From the NCBI RefSeq assembly GCF_900107235.1, contig NZ_FNPF01000003.1, forward strand, positions 186,001 to 250,000: 64,000 bases of DNA, read 5' to 3'. The stretch is from Citreimonas salinaria (GTDB lineage: Bacteria; Pseudomonadota; Alphaproteobacteria; Rhodobacterales; Rhodobacteraceae). Every line of letters begins with the position of its first letter. The first letter of the stretch is position 1. Of this stretch, positions 42,180 to 51,175 are shown piece after piece. The translations under genes and the position numbers were made by a program. The notes under the pieces are model-generated. The model was not told where the DNA came from, did no database searches, and saw only the letters and a program-made list of their open reading frames with translations.

Positions 42180-42252
42180 TGTCCCACGGTGGGACATCCC
42201 TCGACGCAAGTGATTTCAATATCTTGCAGAGACGCCTTCACGTTTCGCTAAC
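42180..42252 (+). promoter_or_regulatory. Palindrome-promoter element, copy B
   Basis: The 17-base palindrome TGTCCCACGGTGGGACA at 42180-42196 is identical to copy A at 38002. TCAAT follows 19 bases on (42216-42220), then TTGCAG (42224-42229), a 17-base spacer and GCTAAC (42247-42252). The reading direction leads to the D-lyxose isomerase gene, whose ATG is 186 bp past the -10. The leader is long and GC-rich. Confidence 0.65.
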
Positions 42253-42437
42253 ACGTCAGGCGTGGGGGGACCGGCCTGGCGGGGCCTGGACGGGCCCGTC
42301 CCGGCGCCTGCGCGTCCGGGCCCGGGCCGCGTCTCCAGCCTCCCTGTCCGGCGCTCGTCTCCCCCCTGTGCAGCGCCGCCGTTTTGCGGCATGAGAGGCG
42401 CTAACATGCTCGCAGAAGCCACCGCAGGGAGCCCGCC

Positions 42438-43103
42438 ATGAAACGGTCCGAAGTCAACACCATCATCGCCGAAGGCGACGCCTTCATCCGCCGCTTCGGG
42501 CACATCCTGCCGCCCTTCGCCTATTGGACGCCCAAGCAGATGCGCGCCCCCGAGACGGCGACGATCCGCGAGCGGGGCCTGGGCTGGGACATCACCGATT
42601 ACGGCGCGGGGCGGTTCGACGAGATGGGGCTGTTCCTGTTCACCACGCGCAACGGCGCGCTTCAGGATCTAAAGCGCGGGCGCGGGATGCTCTACGCGGA
42701 AAAGATCATGATCACCCGCCGCGACCAGCTGTCGCCCATGCACCGGCACGACCTGAAGGCCGAGGACATCATCAACCGCGGCGGCGGCAAATTGGTGATC
42801 GAGCTGTTCGCGCCGGATGCCGACGGCAGTATCGACGAGTCCGCGCGCGTCACCGTGCCCTGCGACGGGGTCGAACGCACGGTGGATGCGGGCGGGCGCA
42901 TCGCGCTGGCGCCGGGCGAGAGCGTGACGCTGATGCCGGGCGTCTGGCACGCCTTCTGGGCCGAGGGCGACGATTGCCTGATCGGCGAGGTATCCACCGT
43001 CAACGACGACAAGACCGACAACATCTTCCGCGATTCGATCGGGCGGTTCTCGAAAATCGACGAGGACGTGGCGCCGAGCCACCTTCTGGTGGCGGATTAC
43101 TGA
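42438..43103 (+). CDS. D-lyxose ketol-isomerase family cupin protein
   Basis: A 221-residue cupin of the D-lyxose isomerase family. MKRSEVNTIIAEGDAFIRRFG at the start and LPPFAYWTP are family-typical. Metal ligands are visible in MHRHDLKAEDI (two His and a Glu) and the later VWHAFW. The enzyme converts D-lyxose and D-xylulose, and some relatives act on mannose/fructose. No sugar kinase or transporter is next to it, so its pathway is unclear. Ribosome site GCAGGGAG precedes the ATG. Confidence 0.83.
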   Translation: MKRSEVNTIIAEGDAFIRRFGHILPPFAYWTPKQMRAPETATIRERGLGWDITDYGAGRFDEMGLFLFTTRNGALQDLKRGRGMLYAEKIMITRRDQLSPMHRHDLKAEDIINRGGGKLVIELFAPDADGSIDESARVTVPCDGVERTVDAGGRIALAPGESVTLMPGVWHAFWAEGDDCLIGEVSTVNDDKTDNIFRDSIGRFSKIDEDVAPSHLLVADY

Positions 43104-43148
43104 GCCACCTTCCGGCGACGGACTTCCGGGCCACCTGCAGGCAGCGAA

Positions 43149-43985
43149 TCACCGAGGCGCGCGGTCGATGGTGAAGGGACGGTCGTTGGACAGGGACGGG
43201 ATCTGCTCGCGCGCCTTGTCGGCCTCGGCGAGGTCGATCTCGACCAGTTCGAGACCGGCCGCGTCGCCCATGTCGCAGACCACCCTGCCCCAGGGCGACA
43301 CCACCAGCGAGTGGCCCCAGGTCTCGCGCCCGTCCTCGTGCGTGCCGGCCTGGGCGGCGGCCACGATCCAGGCGCCGTTCTCGATGGCACGGGCGCGCAG
43401 CAGGACCTCCCAATGGGCGCGGCCGGTGGGCACGGTGAAGGCCGAGGGCACGAGGATCAGGCGCGCGCCGGCCTGCGCCTCGGCGCGGAAAAGCTGCGGG
43501 AAGCGCAGGTCGTAGCAGATCGTCATGCCCATCGCGCCCCAGGGCGTGTCGACGACCACGCCGCGCTCGCCGGGGGCGAAACGCCTGGATTCGCCGATGG
43601 GCTTCTCGCCCTCGATGGCGACGTCGAACAGGTGGATCTTGTCGTATTCCGCCACCAGCGCGCCGTCCGGTCCGATCATCGTGGCGTGGTTCAGGAAGCG
43701 CCCGTCTGGGCCCAGCACGGGGGTCGAGCCGGGCTGCAGCCACAGCGCATGCTCGGCCGCCGCCTCGCGGCAGGCAGCGATGAACGGGTCGCGCGCGGCC
43801 TCGACCACCTGCGCGCGGGCCTTTTCGCCGTCGCGCTGCATCAGGCCCGCGACCTCGGGCAGGCAGAGCATGTCGGCGCCGGCCGCTTTCGCCCGCGCGG
43901 CGAGATCGCGCATCGCGGCGACGTTGGCGTCATGGGTGCCGGCAGAGGTCATCTGGCCGAGAGCGATTCGAAGCGGCGTGGTCAT
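43149..43985 (-). CDS. Carbon-nitrogen hydrolase (nitrilase/Nit family amidase)
   Basis: A 278-residue carbon-nitrogen hydrolase with the Glu-Lys-Cys triad: LPEVAG (Glu near residue 44), YDKIHLFD (Lys) and TICYDLRFP (Cys). The family repair enzyme Nit1 and omega-amidases have the same organisation. Other family text includes SFAPGERGVVVDTPWG-like and RARAIENGAWIVAAAQ. Probably hydrolyses small deaminated or amide metabolites. It diverges from the acidic protein gene at 44228, with about 240 bp between. Confidence 0.9.
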   Translation of the reverse strand: MTTPLRIALGQMTSAGTHDANVAAMRDLAARAKAAGADMLCLPEVAGLMQRDGEKARAQVVEAARDPFIAACREAAAEHALWLQPGSTPVLGPDGRFLNHATMIGPDGALVAEYDKIHLFDVAIEGEKPIGESRRFAPGERGVVVDTPWGAMGMTICYDLRFPQLFRAEAQAGARLILVPSAFTVPTGRAHWEVLLRARAIENGAWIVAAAQAGTHEDGRETWGHSLVVSPWGRVVCDMGDAAGLELVEIDLAEADKAREQIPSLSNDRPFTIDRAPR

Positions 43986-44068
43986 CTGGGTCCTCCGGTC
44001 CGGACGGGGCTGCGTTTCCGAGCAGGATACGATCCTGCCCCGGGCACGGTAACTGGCGCGGCATCGCA

Positions 44069-44089
44069 TCGGAAACGGAGTGTTTCCGA
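44069..44089. promoter_or_regulatory. Inverted repeat in the divergent nit/44228 region
   Basis: TCGGAAAC (44069-44076) and GTTTCCGA (44082-44089) form a perfect eight-base inverted repeat around a five-base spacer. It is placed for divergent control or an RNA hairpin. No regulator can be named. Confidence 0.5.
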
Positions 44090-44227
44090 CACCGAACGGC
44101 ACGGGTCGGGCGCGCAGGATTTAACTAAACTTCGACGTAGTCGCGAAGCAATGCCCGAGGGGCGATTCGCGCCCGACCCATCGGCCGACCCGCCCCGGGC
44201 CGGCCGCGACAGCCAGCGAGGTTTCCC

Positions 44228-45133
44228 ATGCCCAGCAAGATCTTCACCTATGTCGAGGATGGTCTCAGTTACACCGTCACGGTCACGGAGAGCGTCGACG
44301 ATCAAGGCAATCCCACTTTCCACGCCGACATCACCGTGGACGAAGGCGCCATGGACCTGAACGCCATCTATTTCGGCGACGACACGTTCGCGGGTGACAG
44401 CGCGGGCCTGAAGGGACCGCTGAACATGAACGGCGCCGGCGCGCAGCTGGACGGCGAAAGCGTCCAGTGGGACGACGCCGTGAAGCTCAGCGACCCCGGC
44501 CTGAGATCCGACGGCACCGACAAGGACACCTACCTGACGGCAGGCGAAACCTTCCGGGTCGAGAACCTCGACATCACCAGCCTGGACGACATCGACATCT
44601 TCGGCGTCCGTGCCACGTCGACCACGACCGAGTCGGGGTCGATCAAGGGCGTTTCCGGGGAGGAACCCGAAGATCCGGTGGATCCCGACGAGCCGACCTA
44701 CGACAAGGTGTTCTTCGGCAGCTTCGACGACACCAACGACATGCCCGAGAGCGGCACGTTCCTGTTCGCCGAGGGCCCCGAGATCGACGAGCGCGTGCTG
44801 CCCGAGGGAACCGAGCCGACCTTCGCGAACTACCTGTCCTACTACGAGACCGAACTGGGCGGGAACGTCAAGACGATCGAGGGCGTGGCGTTCTACCAGT
44901 TCGACGCCGAGAACACCCCGCAGGAGGTGTTCCGCATCGAGGCGGGCGAGGATGGCTTCGCCGATTCCGAAGAGCTTCTGGCCGCCTACGACGCGGCGCT
45001 GGACGCGATGGAGGCCGAGGGTACGTCCTTGGACGGCATGGACCTGATGGCGGCGCTGAGCCTGCCGGAAGAGGACGACGACGGCGACGCGGACGAGGTC
45101 GAGGAAGACGCCGAGGACGCGGAACTGGTGTGA
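44228..45133 (+). CDS. Acidic protein of unknown function
   Basis: A 301-residue, strongly acidic protein (a final run of Asp/Glu, EEDDDGDADEVEEDAEDAE). It has no signal peptide or membrane helix. The first 150 residues look beta-rich with scattered glycine-aspartate turns (FHADITVDEGAMDLNAIYFG, YLTAGETFRVENLDI), then a proline/acid linker (EEPEDPVDPDEP) leads to a second region (VFFGSFDDTND, ELGGNVKTIEGVAFYQF). Acid-rich, beta-rich and leaderless proteins of this kind are sometimes type I secreted, but the usual GGxGxDxxx repeats are absent. I do not recognise a family. GAGG precedes the ATG. Confidence 0.7.
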   Translation: MPSKIFTYVEDGLSYTVTVTESVDDQGNPTFHADITVDEGAMDLNAIYFGDDTFAGDSAGLKGPLNMNGAGAQLDGESVQWDDAVKLSDPGLRSDGTDKDTYLTAGETFRVENLDITSLDDIDIFGVRATSTTTESGSIKGVSGEEPEDPVDPDEPTYDKVFFGSFDDTNDMPESGTFLFAEGPEIDERVLPEGTEPTFANYLSYYETELGGNVKTIEGVAFYQFDAENTPQEVFRIEAGEDGFADSEELLAAYDAALDAMEAEGTSLDGMDLMAALSLPEEDDDGDADEVEEDAEDAELV

Positions 45134-45140
45134 TCGCCCG

Positions 45141-45165
45141 CCCCTCGCCGGCTGCCGGCGGGGGG
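45141..45165 (+). terminator. Hairpin after the acidic protein gene
   Basis: CCCCTCGCCGG (45141-45151), loop CTG, CCGGCGGGGGG (45155-45165). The stem has eleven pairs including one T-G. No T-run follows, so efficiency is uncertain. Confidence 0.55.
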
Positions 45166-45255
45166 TCCGTGTCGCGGGCGGCGATCGGGCGGCGAATGGA
45201 ACCTTGTTTTTTCGGTCGTGTTGGACTCCTAGCTTCACCTGAAAGGAGATGCACG

Positions 45256-45603
45256 ATGACACCGAAGACTTTCCTCACGACTTCCGCGATCGGCCTTCTG
45301 ATGGCGACCTCCGCGGCTGCCCAGACCGACGTCGAAGTGCTGACCGAAGACGAGATCGCCGAAGCCAACGAGGCCGCGGACCAGATGTACCTGCAAGTCT
45401 ATGGCGAGAACGCTCCGGCCTACGTGACCGTGAACGAGGCCATCGAGCGCATGGAAGCCATGGGCTACACCAACATTCATGATCTCGACGTCGAATGGGG
45501 CGTCTACGAGGTCGAGGCCTACGCACCCGACGGCAACGAGGTCGAGATCGAGTTCGATCCCGTCACCGGCGCGATCCTCGAGGTCACGGACAACTGGTTC
45601 TGA
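45256..45603 (+). CDS. Secreted PepSY-domain protein
   Basis: A 115-residue protein with a signal peptide (FLTTSAIGLLMATSAAAQ) and one PepSY-like domain: AIERMEAMGYTNIHDLDVEWGVYEVEAYAPDGNEVEIEFDPVTGAIL. The strong AAAGGAG ribosome site lies eight bases before the ATG. PepSY domains bind or inhibit periplasmic proteases or ions; no specific role is evident. A long, leaderless frame starting at 44467 in the same phase runs through the acidic protein gene and is a shadow. Confidence 0.85.
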   Translation: MTPKTFLTTSAIGLLMATSAAAQTDVEVLTEDEIAEANEAADQMYLQVYGENAPAYVTVNEAIERMEAMGYTNIHDLDVEWGVYEVEAYAPDGNEVEIEFDPVTGAILEVTDNWF

Positions 45604-45665
45604 GTGTCGTTGGACGGCTGCCGATCGCGGCAGTGTCCGTTTCGTGCGCTTGACGAGCATGTGAG

Positions 45666-45693
45666 AAAGGGCCGGCATGACTGCCGGCCCTTT
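45666..45693. terminator. Bidirectional terminator-like hairpin
   Basis: AAAGGGCCGGC (45666-45676) and GCCGGCCCTTT (45683-45693) form a perfect eleven-pair stem with a six-base loop. It lies between the converging PepSY gene and the 47-residue minus-strand gene and can serve both. The plus side ends in TTT then CGCGTTTT. Confidence 0.85.
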
Positions 45694-45725
45694 CGCGTTT
45701 TCTGCTCGTTGTTTCCCGCTTGGTA

Positions 45726-45761
45726 TCAGCTGCAGCCCGAAGTGCCGCCGCAGGTGTTGCG
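45726..45761 (-). repeat. In-frame copy of the NrdJ C-terminal tail
   Basis: On the minus strand this reads [11 protein letters not shown]-stop. The true nrdJ gene (stop at 46115) ends [11 protein letters not shown]. The nucleotide sequence differs at only a few positions, including TGC to CGC. It directly follows the TAG of the 47-residue gene in the same frame, so it is untranslated unless the stop is read through. It may be the relic of a duplication of the nrdJ 3' end. Confidence 0.8.
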
Positions 45762-45905
45762 CTATTTCTTTCGGTCCGGGCGCTGGGTTAGCGCCGATGC
45801 GGCCGCCGATTTAGCCGCCTTCGAGGACTTCGGGTTCGCGAGCACTTTTGCCGCAGCGGATGCAGCTTTTGCGCCCGTAACTTCGGAGTTCTTGCGTCGA
45901 GACAT
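45762..45905 (-). CDS. Small basic Ala/Lys-rich protein
   Basis: A 47-residue protein, MSRRKNSEVTGAKAASAAAKV continuing to a SAAASALTQR-type end and a lysine tail. It is short enough to be missed by default gene callers. AAGGAG seven bases before the ATG supports translation. The Ala/Ser/Lys pattern, with ASAAAKVL and KSAAASALTQ blocks, is one I recall from a widespread family of tiny hypothetical proteins of unknown role. High charge suggests nucleic-acid binding, but that is inference. It lies 3' of nrdJ on the same strand, and a near-match DnaA box is 32 bases upstream. Confidence 0.75.
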   Translation of the reverse strand: MSRRKNSEVTGAKAASAAAKVLANPKSSKAAKSAAASALTQRPDRKK

Positions 45906-45936
45906 TACGTGTCTCCTTCACTGTTCCACAGGACCG

Positions 45937-45945
45937 AGTGGATAA
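45937..45945 (-). promoter_or_regulatory. Near-consensus DnaA box upstream of the 47-residue gene
   Basis: TTATCCACT on the minus strand differs from the consensus TTATNCACA at one base. It may be chance, but a perfect box occurs upstream of nrdJ at 50171. Confidence 0.35.
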
Positions 45946-46072
45946 CCCCTGTATTTCCTGTGGGCTGACAGCACGTCATTGCAAACCCGGCCGAATCTCT
46001 TCAACTTCGTACACATCGGCAAAACCGATTGGCTTGGCACCTCGCCCGCACTGGTAAAGCGGGGTGCAGGCC

Positions 46073-46101
46073 GGGGCGCGGAACTGGTACTTCCGCGCCC
46101 C
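46073..46101 (-). terminator. Hairpin after nrdJ
   Basis: GGGGCGCGGAA (46073-46083) and TTCCGCGCCCC (46091-46101) form an eleven-pair perfect stem with a seven-base loop, 14 bp past the nrdJ stop. No T-run follows, so it may mainly protect the transcript end. Confidence 0.7.
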
Positions 46102-46114
46102 AACTCTCAATTTC

Positions 46115-49100
46115 TCAGCTACACCCCGAGGTGCCGCCGCAGGTGTTGCACTTCATGCAGGTGCCGTTGCGCACCAGCGTGTAGTTACCGCATTCACCGC
46201 AGGGGTCGCCCTCGTAACCCTGCATCTTCGCCTTCGAGCGCTGGTCCAGCGGCGTGACCGAGGCCGCGGTGGTGCGCGTCGTGCTGCGCGCGGTCAGGCT
46301 TTGCGTCGTCTCGGCCACGACGGTGTCGACCGCGCTGTCGGCGCCGGGGACGAAGGCGGCCATGCCCTGCCCGCCCTGCAGCACCACCAGTTCCTGAGGC
46401 AGGCGCTTGCGCAGGTAGCCGGTCGAGCTGATCTGCTTGAGCACCTCCAGGCTGCGCGAGGCGGCCGTGGGCGACAGTTCCTTGAGGTTGGACACGCCCT
46501 CTTCCTCGCCGCGGCCGAGATCGTCGAACGATGCGCCCTCGGGCTGGACGTGTGCGAGGTCCGTGCGGTCGAGGTAGCTGACCGCCAGCTCGCGGAAGAT
46601 GTAGTCGAGGATCGAGGTGGCGTTCTTGATCGTCTCGTTGCCCTGCACCATGCCCGCGGGCTCGAACTTGGTGAACGTGAAGGCGTCGACGAACTCCTCG
46701 AGCGGGACGCCGTATTGAAGCCCCACGGACACGGCGATGGCGAAGTTGTTCATCATCGCACGGAAGCCGGCGCCTTCCTTGTGCATGTCGATGAAGATCT
46801 CGCCCAGCTGGCCATCGGCGTATTCACCGGTGCGCAGGTAGACCTTGTGCCCGCCGACGACGGCCTTCTGGGTGTAACCCTTGCGACGCTCGGGCATCTT
46901 CGTGCGGCCACGGGCGCGCTCGATCTCCTTGATGACGATCTTCTCGACCACCTTCTCGGCCAGGACGGCGGCCTTTTCCTGCGTGCTGCCGGATTCGAGT
47001 ACCTCGGCGGCCTCGTCGTCATCCTCGACCAGCGCGGATGCCAGCGGCTGGCTCAGCTTGGACCCGTCGCGGTAGAGCGCGTTGGCCTTCACGCCGAGGG
47101 ACCACGAGAGTTCGTAGGCCTTCTGGCAATCCTCTATGGTGGCATCGTTGGGCATGTTGATCGTCTTGGAGATCGCGCCCGAGATGAACGATTGCGCCGC
47201 GGCCATCATGTGGATGTGGCTGTTGACCGACAGGTAACGCTTGCCCTTCTTGCCGCAGGGGTTGGCGCAGTCGAAGATGTGGTAGTGATCCTCGCTGAGA
47301 TGCGGGGCACCCTCCAGCGTCATGGTCCCGCAGACGTGGTCGTTGGCGGCGTCGATGTCGGCCTTGGTGAAGCCGAGGTGACGCAGCAGGTCGAAGGTGG
47401 GATCGCTGAGCTTGTCGGCCGGGATGCCGAGCGCCTCGCGGCAGAATTCCTCGCCCAGGGTCCACTGGTTGAACACGAAGCGGATGTCGAAGGCGGAGGC
47501 GAGCGCGCGCTCGACCTTCTCGATCTGCGCGGGGCCGAAGCCGTGGCCGATCAGCGCCGTGTGGTTGATACCGGGTGCGTTGCCAAGCGAGCCGTGGCCG
47601 ACCGCGTAGGAGACGATCTCCTCGATCTGGGCCGAGGAGTAGCCGAGGTTGTCCAGCGCCGCGGGGACCGAGCGGTTGATGATCTTGAAGTAACCGCCGC
47701 CGGCAAGCTTCTTGAACTTCACCAGGGCGAAGTCGGGCTCGATGCCCGTCGTGTCGCAGTCCATCACGAGGCCGATCGTGCCGGTGGGCGCGATGACGGT
47801 AGTCTGGGCGTTGCGGAAGCCGTGGGCCTCGCCGAGGCGCAGCGCCTCGTCCCAAGACGCCATGGCCAGCTCGACCAGCGTGGCGTCGGGGCAGCCGGCG
47901 TGATCCAGCGGCACCGGCCGCACGGCCAGATCCTCGTAGCCGTCGACGTTGCCGCGGGCCGCGTTGCGGTGGTTGCGCATGACGCGCAGCATGTGGTCGC
48001 GGTTGCGCTCGTACCCCGAGAAGGCGCCGAGCTCGCCGGCGATCTCGGCCGAGGTGGCGTAGGCGGTGCCGGTCATGATCGCGGTCAGCGCGCCGCAGAG
48101 TGCGCGGCCCTCGACCGAGTCGTACCCAAAGCCCATGTTCATCAGCAACCCGCCGATGTTGGCGTAACCCAGGCCCAGCGTGCGGAAGTCATAGGACAGC
48201 TGCGCGATTTCCTTGGACGGGAACTGCGCCATCGTGACCGAGATTTCCAGCGTCAGCGTCCACAGACGCGTGGCGTGCATGTAGGCCTCGGCGTCGAACA
48301 CCCCGTCCTTGAGGAACGTCAGCAGGTTCATCGAGGCGAGGTTGCAGGCGGTATCGTCGAGGAACATGTATTCCGAGCACGGGTTGCTGCCGCGGATCTC
48401 GCCGTCTTCGGGGCAGGTGTGCCAGGCGTTGACGGTGTCGTGGAACTGGATGCCGGGATCGGCGCAGGCCCATGCGGCGTGGCCGACCTTTTCCCACAGG
48501 TCGCGCGCCTTTATGGTCTTGGCGACCTTGCCGTCGGTGCGGCGCAGAAGCTCCCAGTCCTTGTCCTCGCGCACCGCCTGGAGGAAGGCGTCGGTCACGC
48601 GGATCGAGTTGTTCGAGTTCTGGCCCGAGACGGAGGCGTAGGCCTCGGAATCCCAGTCGGTGTCGTAGGTCGGGAACTCGATGCTGGTGTAACCTTGGCG
48701 GGCGTAGTCCAGCACGCGCTTGACGTAGGTTTCCGGGATCATCGCGCGCTTGGCGGTGCGGATCGCGTCCTTGAGGCCGCCGTTGACCTTGGGGTCATAG
48801 GCGTCTTCCTCGCGGCCGTCCCATGCCTTGATCGCGGCGAAGATGGCGTTGAGGCCCTTCTCGTGCGCCTTCGAGCCGGCGACTATGGAAGCGACCTTCT
48901 GTTCCTCGAGAACCTTCCAGTCGACGAATTCCTCGATGTCGGGGTGGTCGACGTCGCAGATCACCATCTTGGCGGCGCGGCGCGTGGTGCCGCCCGACTT
49001 GATGGCACCGGCTGCGCGGTCACCGATCTTGAGGAAGCCCATGAGGCCCGACGACTTGCCGCCGCCCGACAGCGGCTCGTTCGCGGCGCGCAGGCTGGAG

Positions 49101-49783
49101 AAGTTGGTGCCGGTGCCGGAGCCGTACTTGAACAGCCGCGCCTCGCGCACCCACAGGTCCATGATGCCGCCGTCCGACACGAGGTCGTCCTTCACGGACT
49201 GGATGAAGCAGGCATGCGGCTGGGGATGCTCGTAGGCGGATTTCGAGCGCGTCAGCTTGCCGGTCTCGTGGTCGACGTAGTAGTGGCCCTGGCCGGGGCC
49301 GTCGATGCCGTAGGCCCAGTGCAGGCCGGTGTTGAACCACTGGGGCGAGTTCGGCGCGGCGGTCTGCGTGGCCAGCATGTGGCGCATCTCGTCGTAATAG
49401 GCGCGGGCGTCCTCCTCGGTCGAGAAGTAGCCGCCCTTCCAGCCCCAGTAGGCCCAGGCGCCGGCGAGGCGATCGAAGACCTGGCGCGCGCTGGTCTCGC
49501 CGGTGCGGGGGGTGTCGTCGGAGGCGGGGACCGAGCGCCACAGGAATTCCGGAACGCCCTTCTCGCGGACGCGTCGCAGTTCGGTGGGGACGCCGGCCTT
49601 GCGGAAGTATTTCTGGGCGATGACGTCGCTGGCGACCTGGCTCCACCGCGCGGGCACGTCCATGTCCTTCAGCTGGAAGACGACGGTGCCATCGGGGTTG
49701 CGGATCTCGGACGTGGTGGTTGCGAACGGGATGCCATCATACGCGTCCCTGCCTGCCTCGGTGTAGTGCCGTTCGATCTTCAT
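46115..49783 (-). CDS. nrdJ: Adenosylcobalamin-dependent class II ribonucleotide reductase
   Basis: A 1222-residue B12-dependent ribonucleotide reductase, which makes deoxyribonucleotides without oxygen-dependent radical generation. Landmarks are [25 protein letters not shown], the active-site [11 protein letters not shown] and MNLL segment with the substrate cysteine region, [19 protein letters not shown], and a C-terminal zinc/shuttle cysteine set ([19 protein letters not shown]). The frame continues to 50026 upstream, but the extension is low-complexity; [11 protein letters not shown] is the family start. This is the only reductase in the window, which fits roseobacters whose DNA synthesis depends on vitamin B12. 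The upstream region carries a promoter and regulatory boxes. Confidence 0.95.
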   Translation of the reverse strand: MKIERHYTEAGRDAYDGIPFATTTSEIRNPDGTVVFQLKDMDVPARWSQVASDVIAQKYFRKAGVPTELRRVREKGVPEFLWRSVPASDDTPRTGETSARQVFDRLAGAWAYWGWKGGYFSTEEDARAYYDEMRHMLATQTAAPNSPQWFNTGLHWAYGIDGPGQGHYYVDHETGKLTRSKSAYEHPQPHACFIQSVKDDLVSDGGIMDLWVREARLFKYGSGTGTNFSSLRAANEPLSGGGKSSGLMGFLKIGDRAAGAIKSGGTTRRAAKMVICDVDHPDIEEFVDWKVLEEQKVASIVAGSKAHEKGLNAIFAAIKAWDGREEDAYDPKVNGGLKDAIRTAKRAMIPETYVKRVLDYARQGYTSIEFPTYDTDWDSEAYASVSGQNSNNSIRVTDAFLQAVREDKDWELLRRTDGKVAKTIKARDLWEKVGHAAWACADPGIQFHDTVNAWHTCPEDGEIRGSNPCSEYMFLDDTACNLASMNLLTFLKDGVFDAEAYMHATRLWTLTLEISVTMAQFPSKEIAQLSYDFRTLGLGYANIGGLLMNMGFGYDSVEGRALCGALTAIMTGTAYATSAEIAGELGAFSGYERNRDHMLRVMRNHRNAARGNVDGYEDLAVRPVPLDHAGCPDATLVELAMASWDEALRLGEAHGFRNAQTTVIAPTGTIGLVMDCDTTGIEPDFALVKFKKLAGGGYFKIINRSVPAALDNLGYSSAQIEEIVSYAVGHGSLGNAPGINHTALIGHGFGPAQIEKVERALASAFDIRFVFNQWTLGEEFCREALGIPADKLSDPTFDLLRHLGFTKADIDAANDHVCGTMTLEGAPHLSEDHYHIFDCANPCGKKGKRYLSVNSHIHMMAAAQSFISGAISKTINMPNDATIEDCQKAYELSWSLGVKANALYRDGSKLSQPLASALVEDDDEAAEVLESGSTQEKAAVLAEKVVEKIVIKEIERARGRTKMPERRKGYTQKAVVGGHKVYLRTGEYADGQLGEIFIDMHKEGAGFRAMMNNFAIAVSVGLQYGVPLEEFVDAFTFTKFEPAGMVQGNETIKNATSILDYIFRELAVSYLDRTDLAHVQPEGASFDDLGRGEEEGVSNLKELSPTAASRSLEVLKQISSTGYLRKRLPQELVVLQGGQGMAAFVPGADSAVDTVVAETTQSLTARSTTRTTAASVTPLDQRSKAKMQGYEGDPCGECGNYTLVRNGTCMKCNTCGGTSGCS

Positions 49784-49962
49784 GCCCAGTCGCCCCTTCG
49801 GTCGCTCGTTGCGTTCCAGCCCGGGCAGGTCGCCGCCCCAGCATGCCTGGGGCCTTCGCCGCCCGGACATGCCCCACCCGGTGACCCGGGCGTGCGCCCG
49901 GGCCCGATCCGGCGCCGCGCGCCGTTCGGTCCGTCCGGTTGGAGCTGTGTCCAGTGCCGGGG

Positions 49963-49976
49963 CACCACATGTTGTG
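49963..49976 (-). promoter_or_regulatory. NrdR-like box 1
   Basis: CACCACATGTTGTG (plus strand). Read on the minus strand it contains CAACATGTGG, close to the remembered NrdR core CwAtATaTwG. It is about 20 bases downstream of the -10 candidate, suited to repression. It matches box 2 at 12 of 14 positions. Confidence 0.55.
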
Positions 49977-49997
49977 TTACTGCCGCCGACCTGCACA

Positions 49998-50026
49998 AAT
50001 TGAACGAAAGCGGGCCGGACCGTCAA
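49998..50026 (-). promoter_or_regulatory. Candidate nrdJ promoter
   Basis: On the minus strand, TTGACG (50021-50026) and TCAATT (49998-50003) are spaced by 17 bp. Transcription would start near 49991, leaving a leader of about 200 nt. Confidence 0.55.
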
Positions 50027-50170
50027 ACGCTTTTTTGGCCGTCGGATGGCATATTCGGTGTTGACCCATCCGGGCGCCGAAACCGGCGGTGCGGCGGGGG
50101 CGATTCACTCCCAGCCCGTCGCGCGCGCACGGCCTTGTGCGGCAGGAAAAACCGGCAAGCATCCATAGGT

Positions 50171-50179
50171 TTATCCACA
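50171..50179 (+). promoter_or_regulatory. Consensus DnaA box upstream of nrdJ
   Basis: TTATCCACA is a perfect match to TTATNCACA. Known nrd promoters in other bacteria are controlled by DnaA, so a regulatory role is plausible; a single box can also be chance. Confidence 0.5.
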
Positions 50180-50232
50180 GGCTTAAGGAAGGTTAACGCT
50201 GCCGAAGAAAAATGCGGCACTCTGGGTCTGGC

Positions 50233-50246
50233 CACCACATATTGCG
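50233..50246 (-). promoter_or_regulatory. NrdR-like box 2
   Basis: CACCACATATTGCG (plus strand), containing CAATATGTGG on the minus strand. Its distance of 270 bp from box 1 is larger than the usual 15-35 bp pairing, so loop-type or independent action would be needed. Confidence 0.5.
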
Positions 50247-50449
50247 GTTGGGCAACAGGCAAGCCCCGATAGGATCGCGTTTCGGGACGGATGCGGTCGC
50301 CGGCGCACGCCGAGCCGAGTCGATTTGGTTAACGAAAGATTAATGTTTTCCGCAGGCTGGCGGAGCTTCGGCAACAGGCCCGACGGACGTGACTCGTCCC
50401 CAGGGGCAGGCAAGGCGCGGAGCGGCGGTTTTACCGTGGATGAGGGAAA

Positions 50450-50526
50450 TGGTCGGGGCGGCGAGATTCGAACTCACGACCTTCTGTACCCAAAACAGAC
50501 GCGCTACCAGGCTGCGCTACGCCCCG
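50450..50526 (-). tRNA. tRNA-Pro (anticodon TGG)
   Basis: A 77-nt cloverleaf with encoded CCA. The acceptor arms CGGGGCG and CGCCCCG pair perfectly, GGTTCGAATCC-type T-arm text (GAGTTCGAATCTC) is present, and the anticodon loop is TTTGGGT between TCTGT and ACAGA. TGG reads proline codons with broad wobble. No neighbouring tRNA or rRNA genes. A plus-strand frame over it is spurious. Confidence 0.96.
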
Positions 50527-50572
50527 AACACGGCCCGTTTAACGCCGGGCTGGTGCGGTGGAAAGGGGAATT

Positions 50573-51150
<578 letters not shown>

Positions 51151-51175
<25 letters not shown>

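Larger units (their letters stand above)
49784..50449. other. Long nrdJ upstream region, no gene
   Basis: About 670 bp between nrdJ and tRNA-Pro. It contains the promoter candidate, two NrdR-like boxes and a DnaA box listed separately. The 180-nt leader between the promoter and the ATG is GC-rich; I looked for a cobalamin riboswitch and did not find its conserved boxes. A plus-strand antisense frame of nrdJ that runs in here is a shadow. Confidence 0.6.

Noticed and set aside
45604-45945. A plus-strand 113-codon frame over the 47-residue minus gene
   Set aside because: It crosses the terminator hairpin and the opposite-strand gene, which has the better ribosome site and family resemblance.
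49784-49997. Possible cobalamin riboswitch in the nrdJ leader
   Set aside because: I looked on the minus strand for the conserved B12-box and core sequences and did not find them, although the leader is long.
46064-50272. A plus-strand open frame of 1402 codons over nrdJ
   Set aside because: It is the antisense shadow of a GC-rich gene: low-complexity Arg/Ala/Gly/Val-rich, no ribosome site, while the minus strand encodes clear NrdJ motifs.
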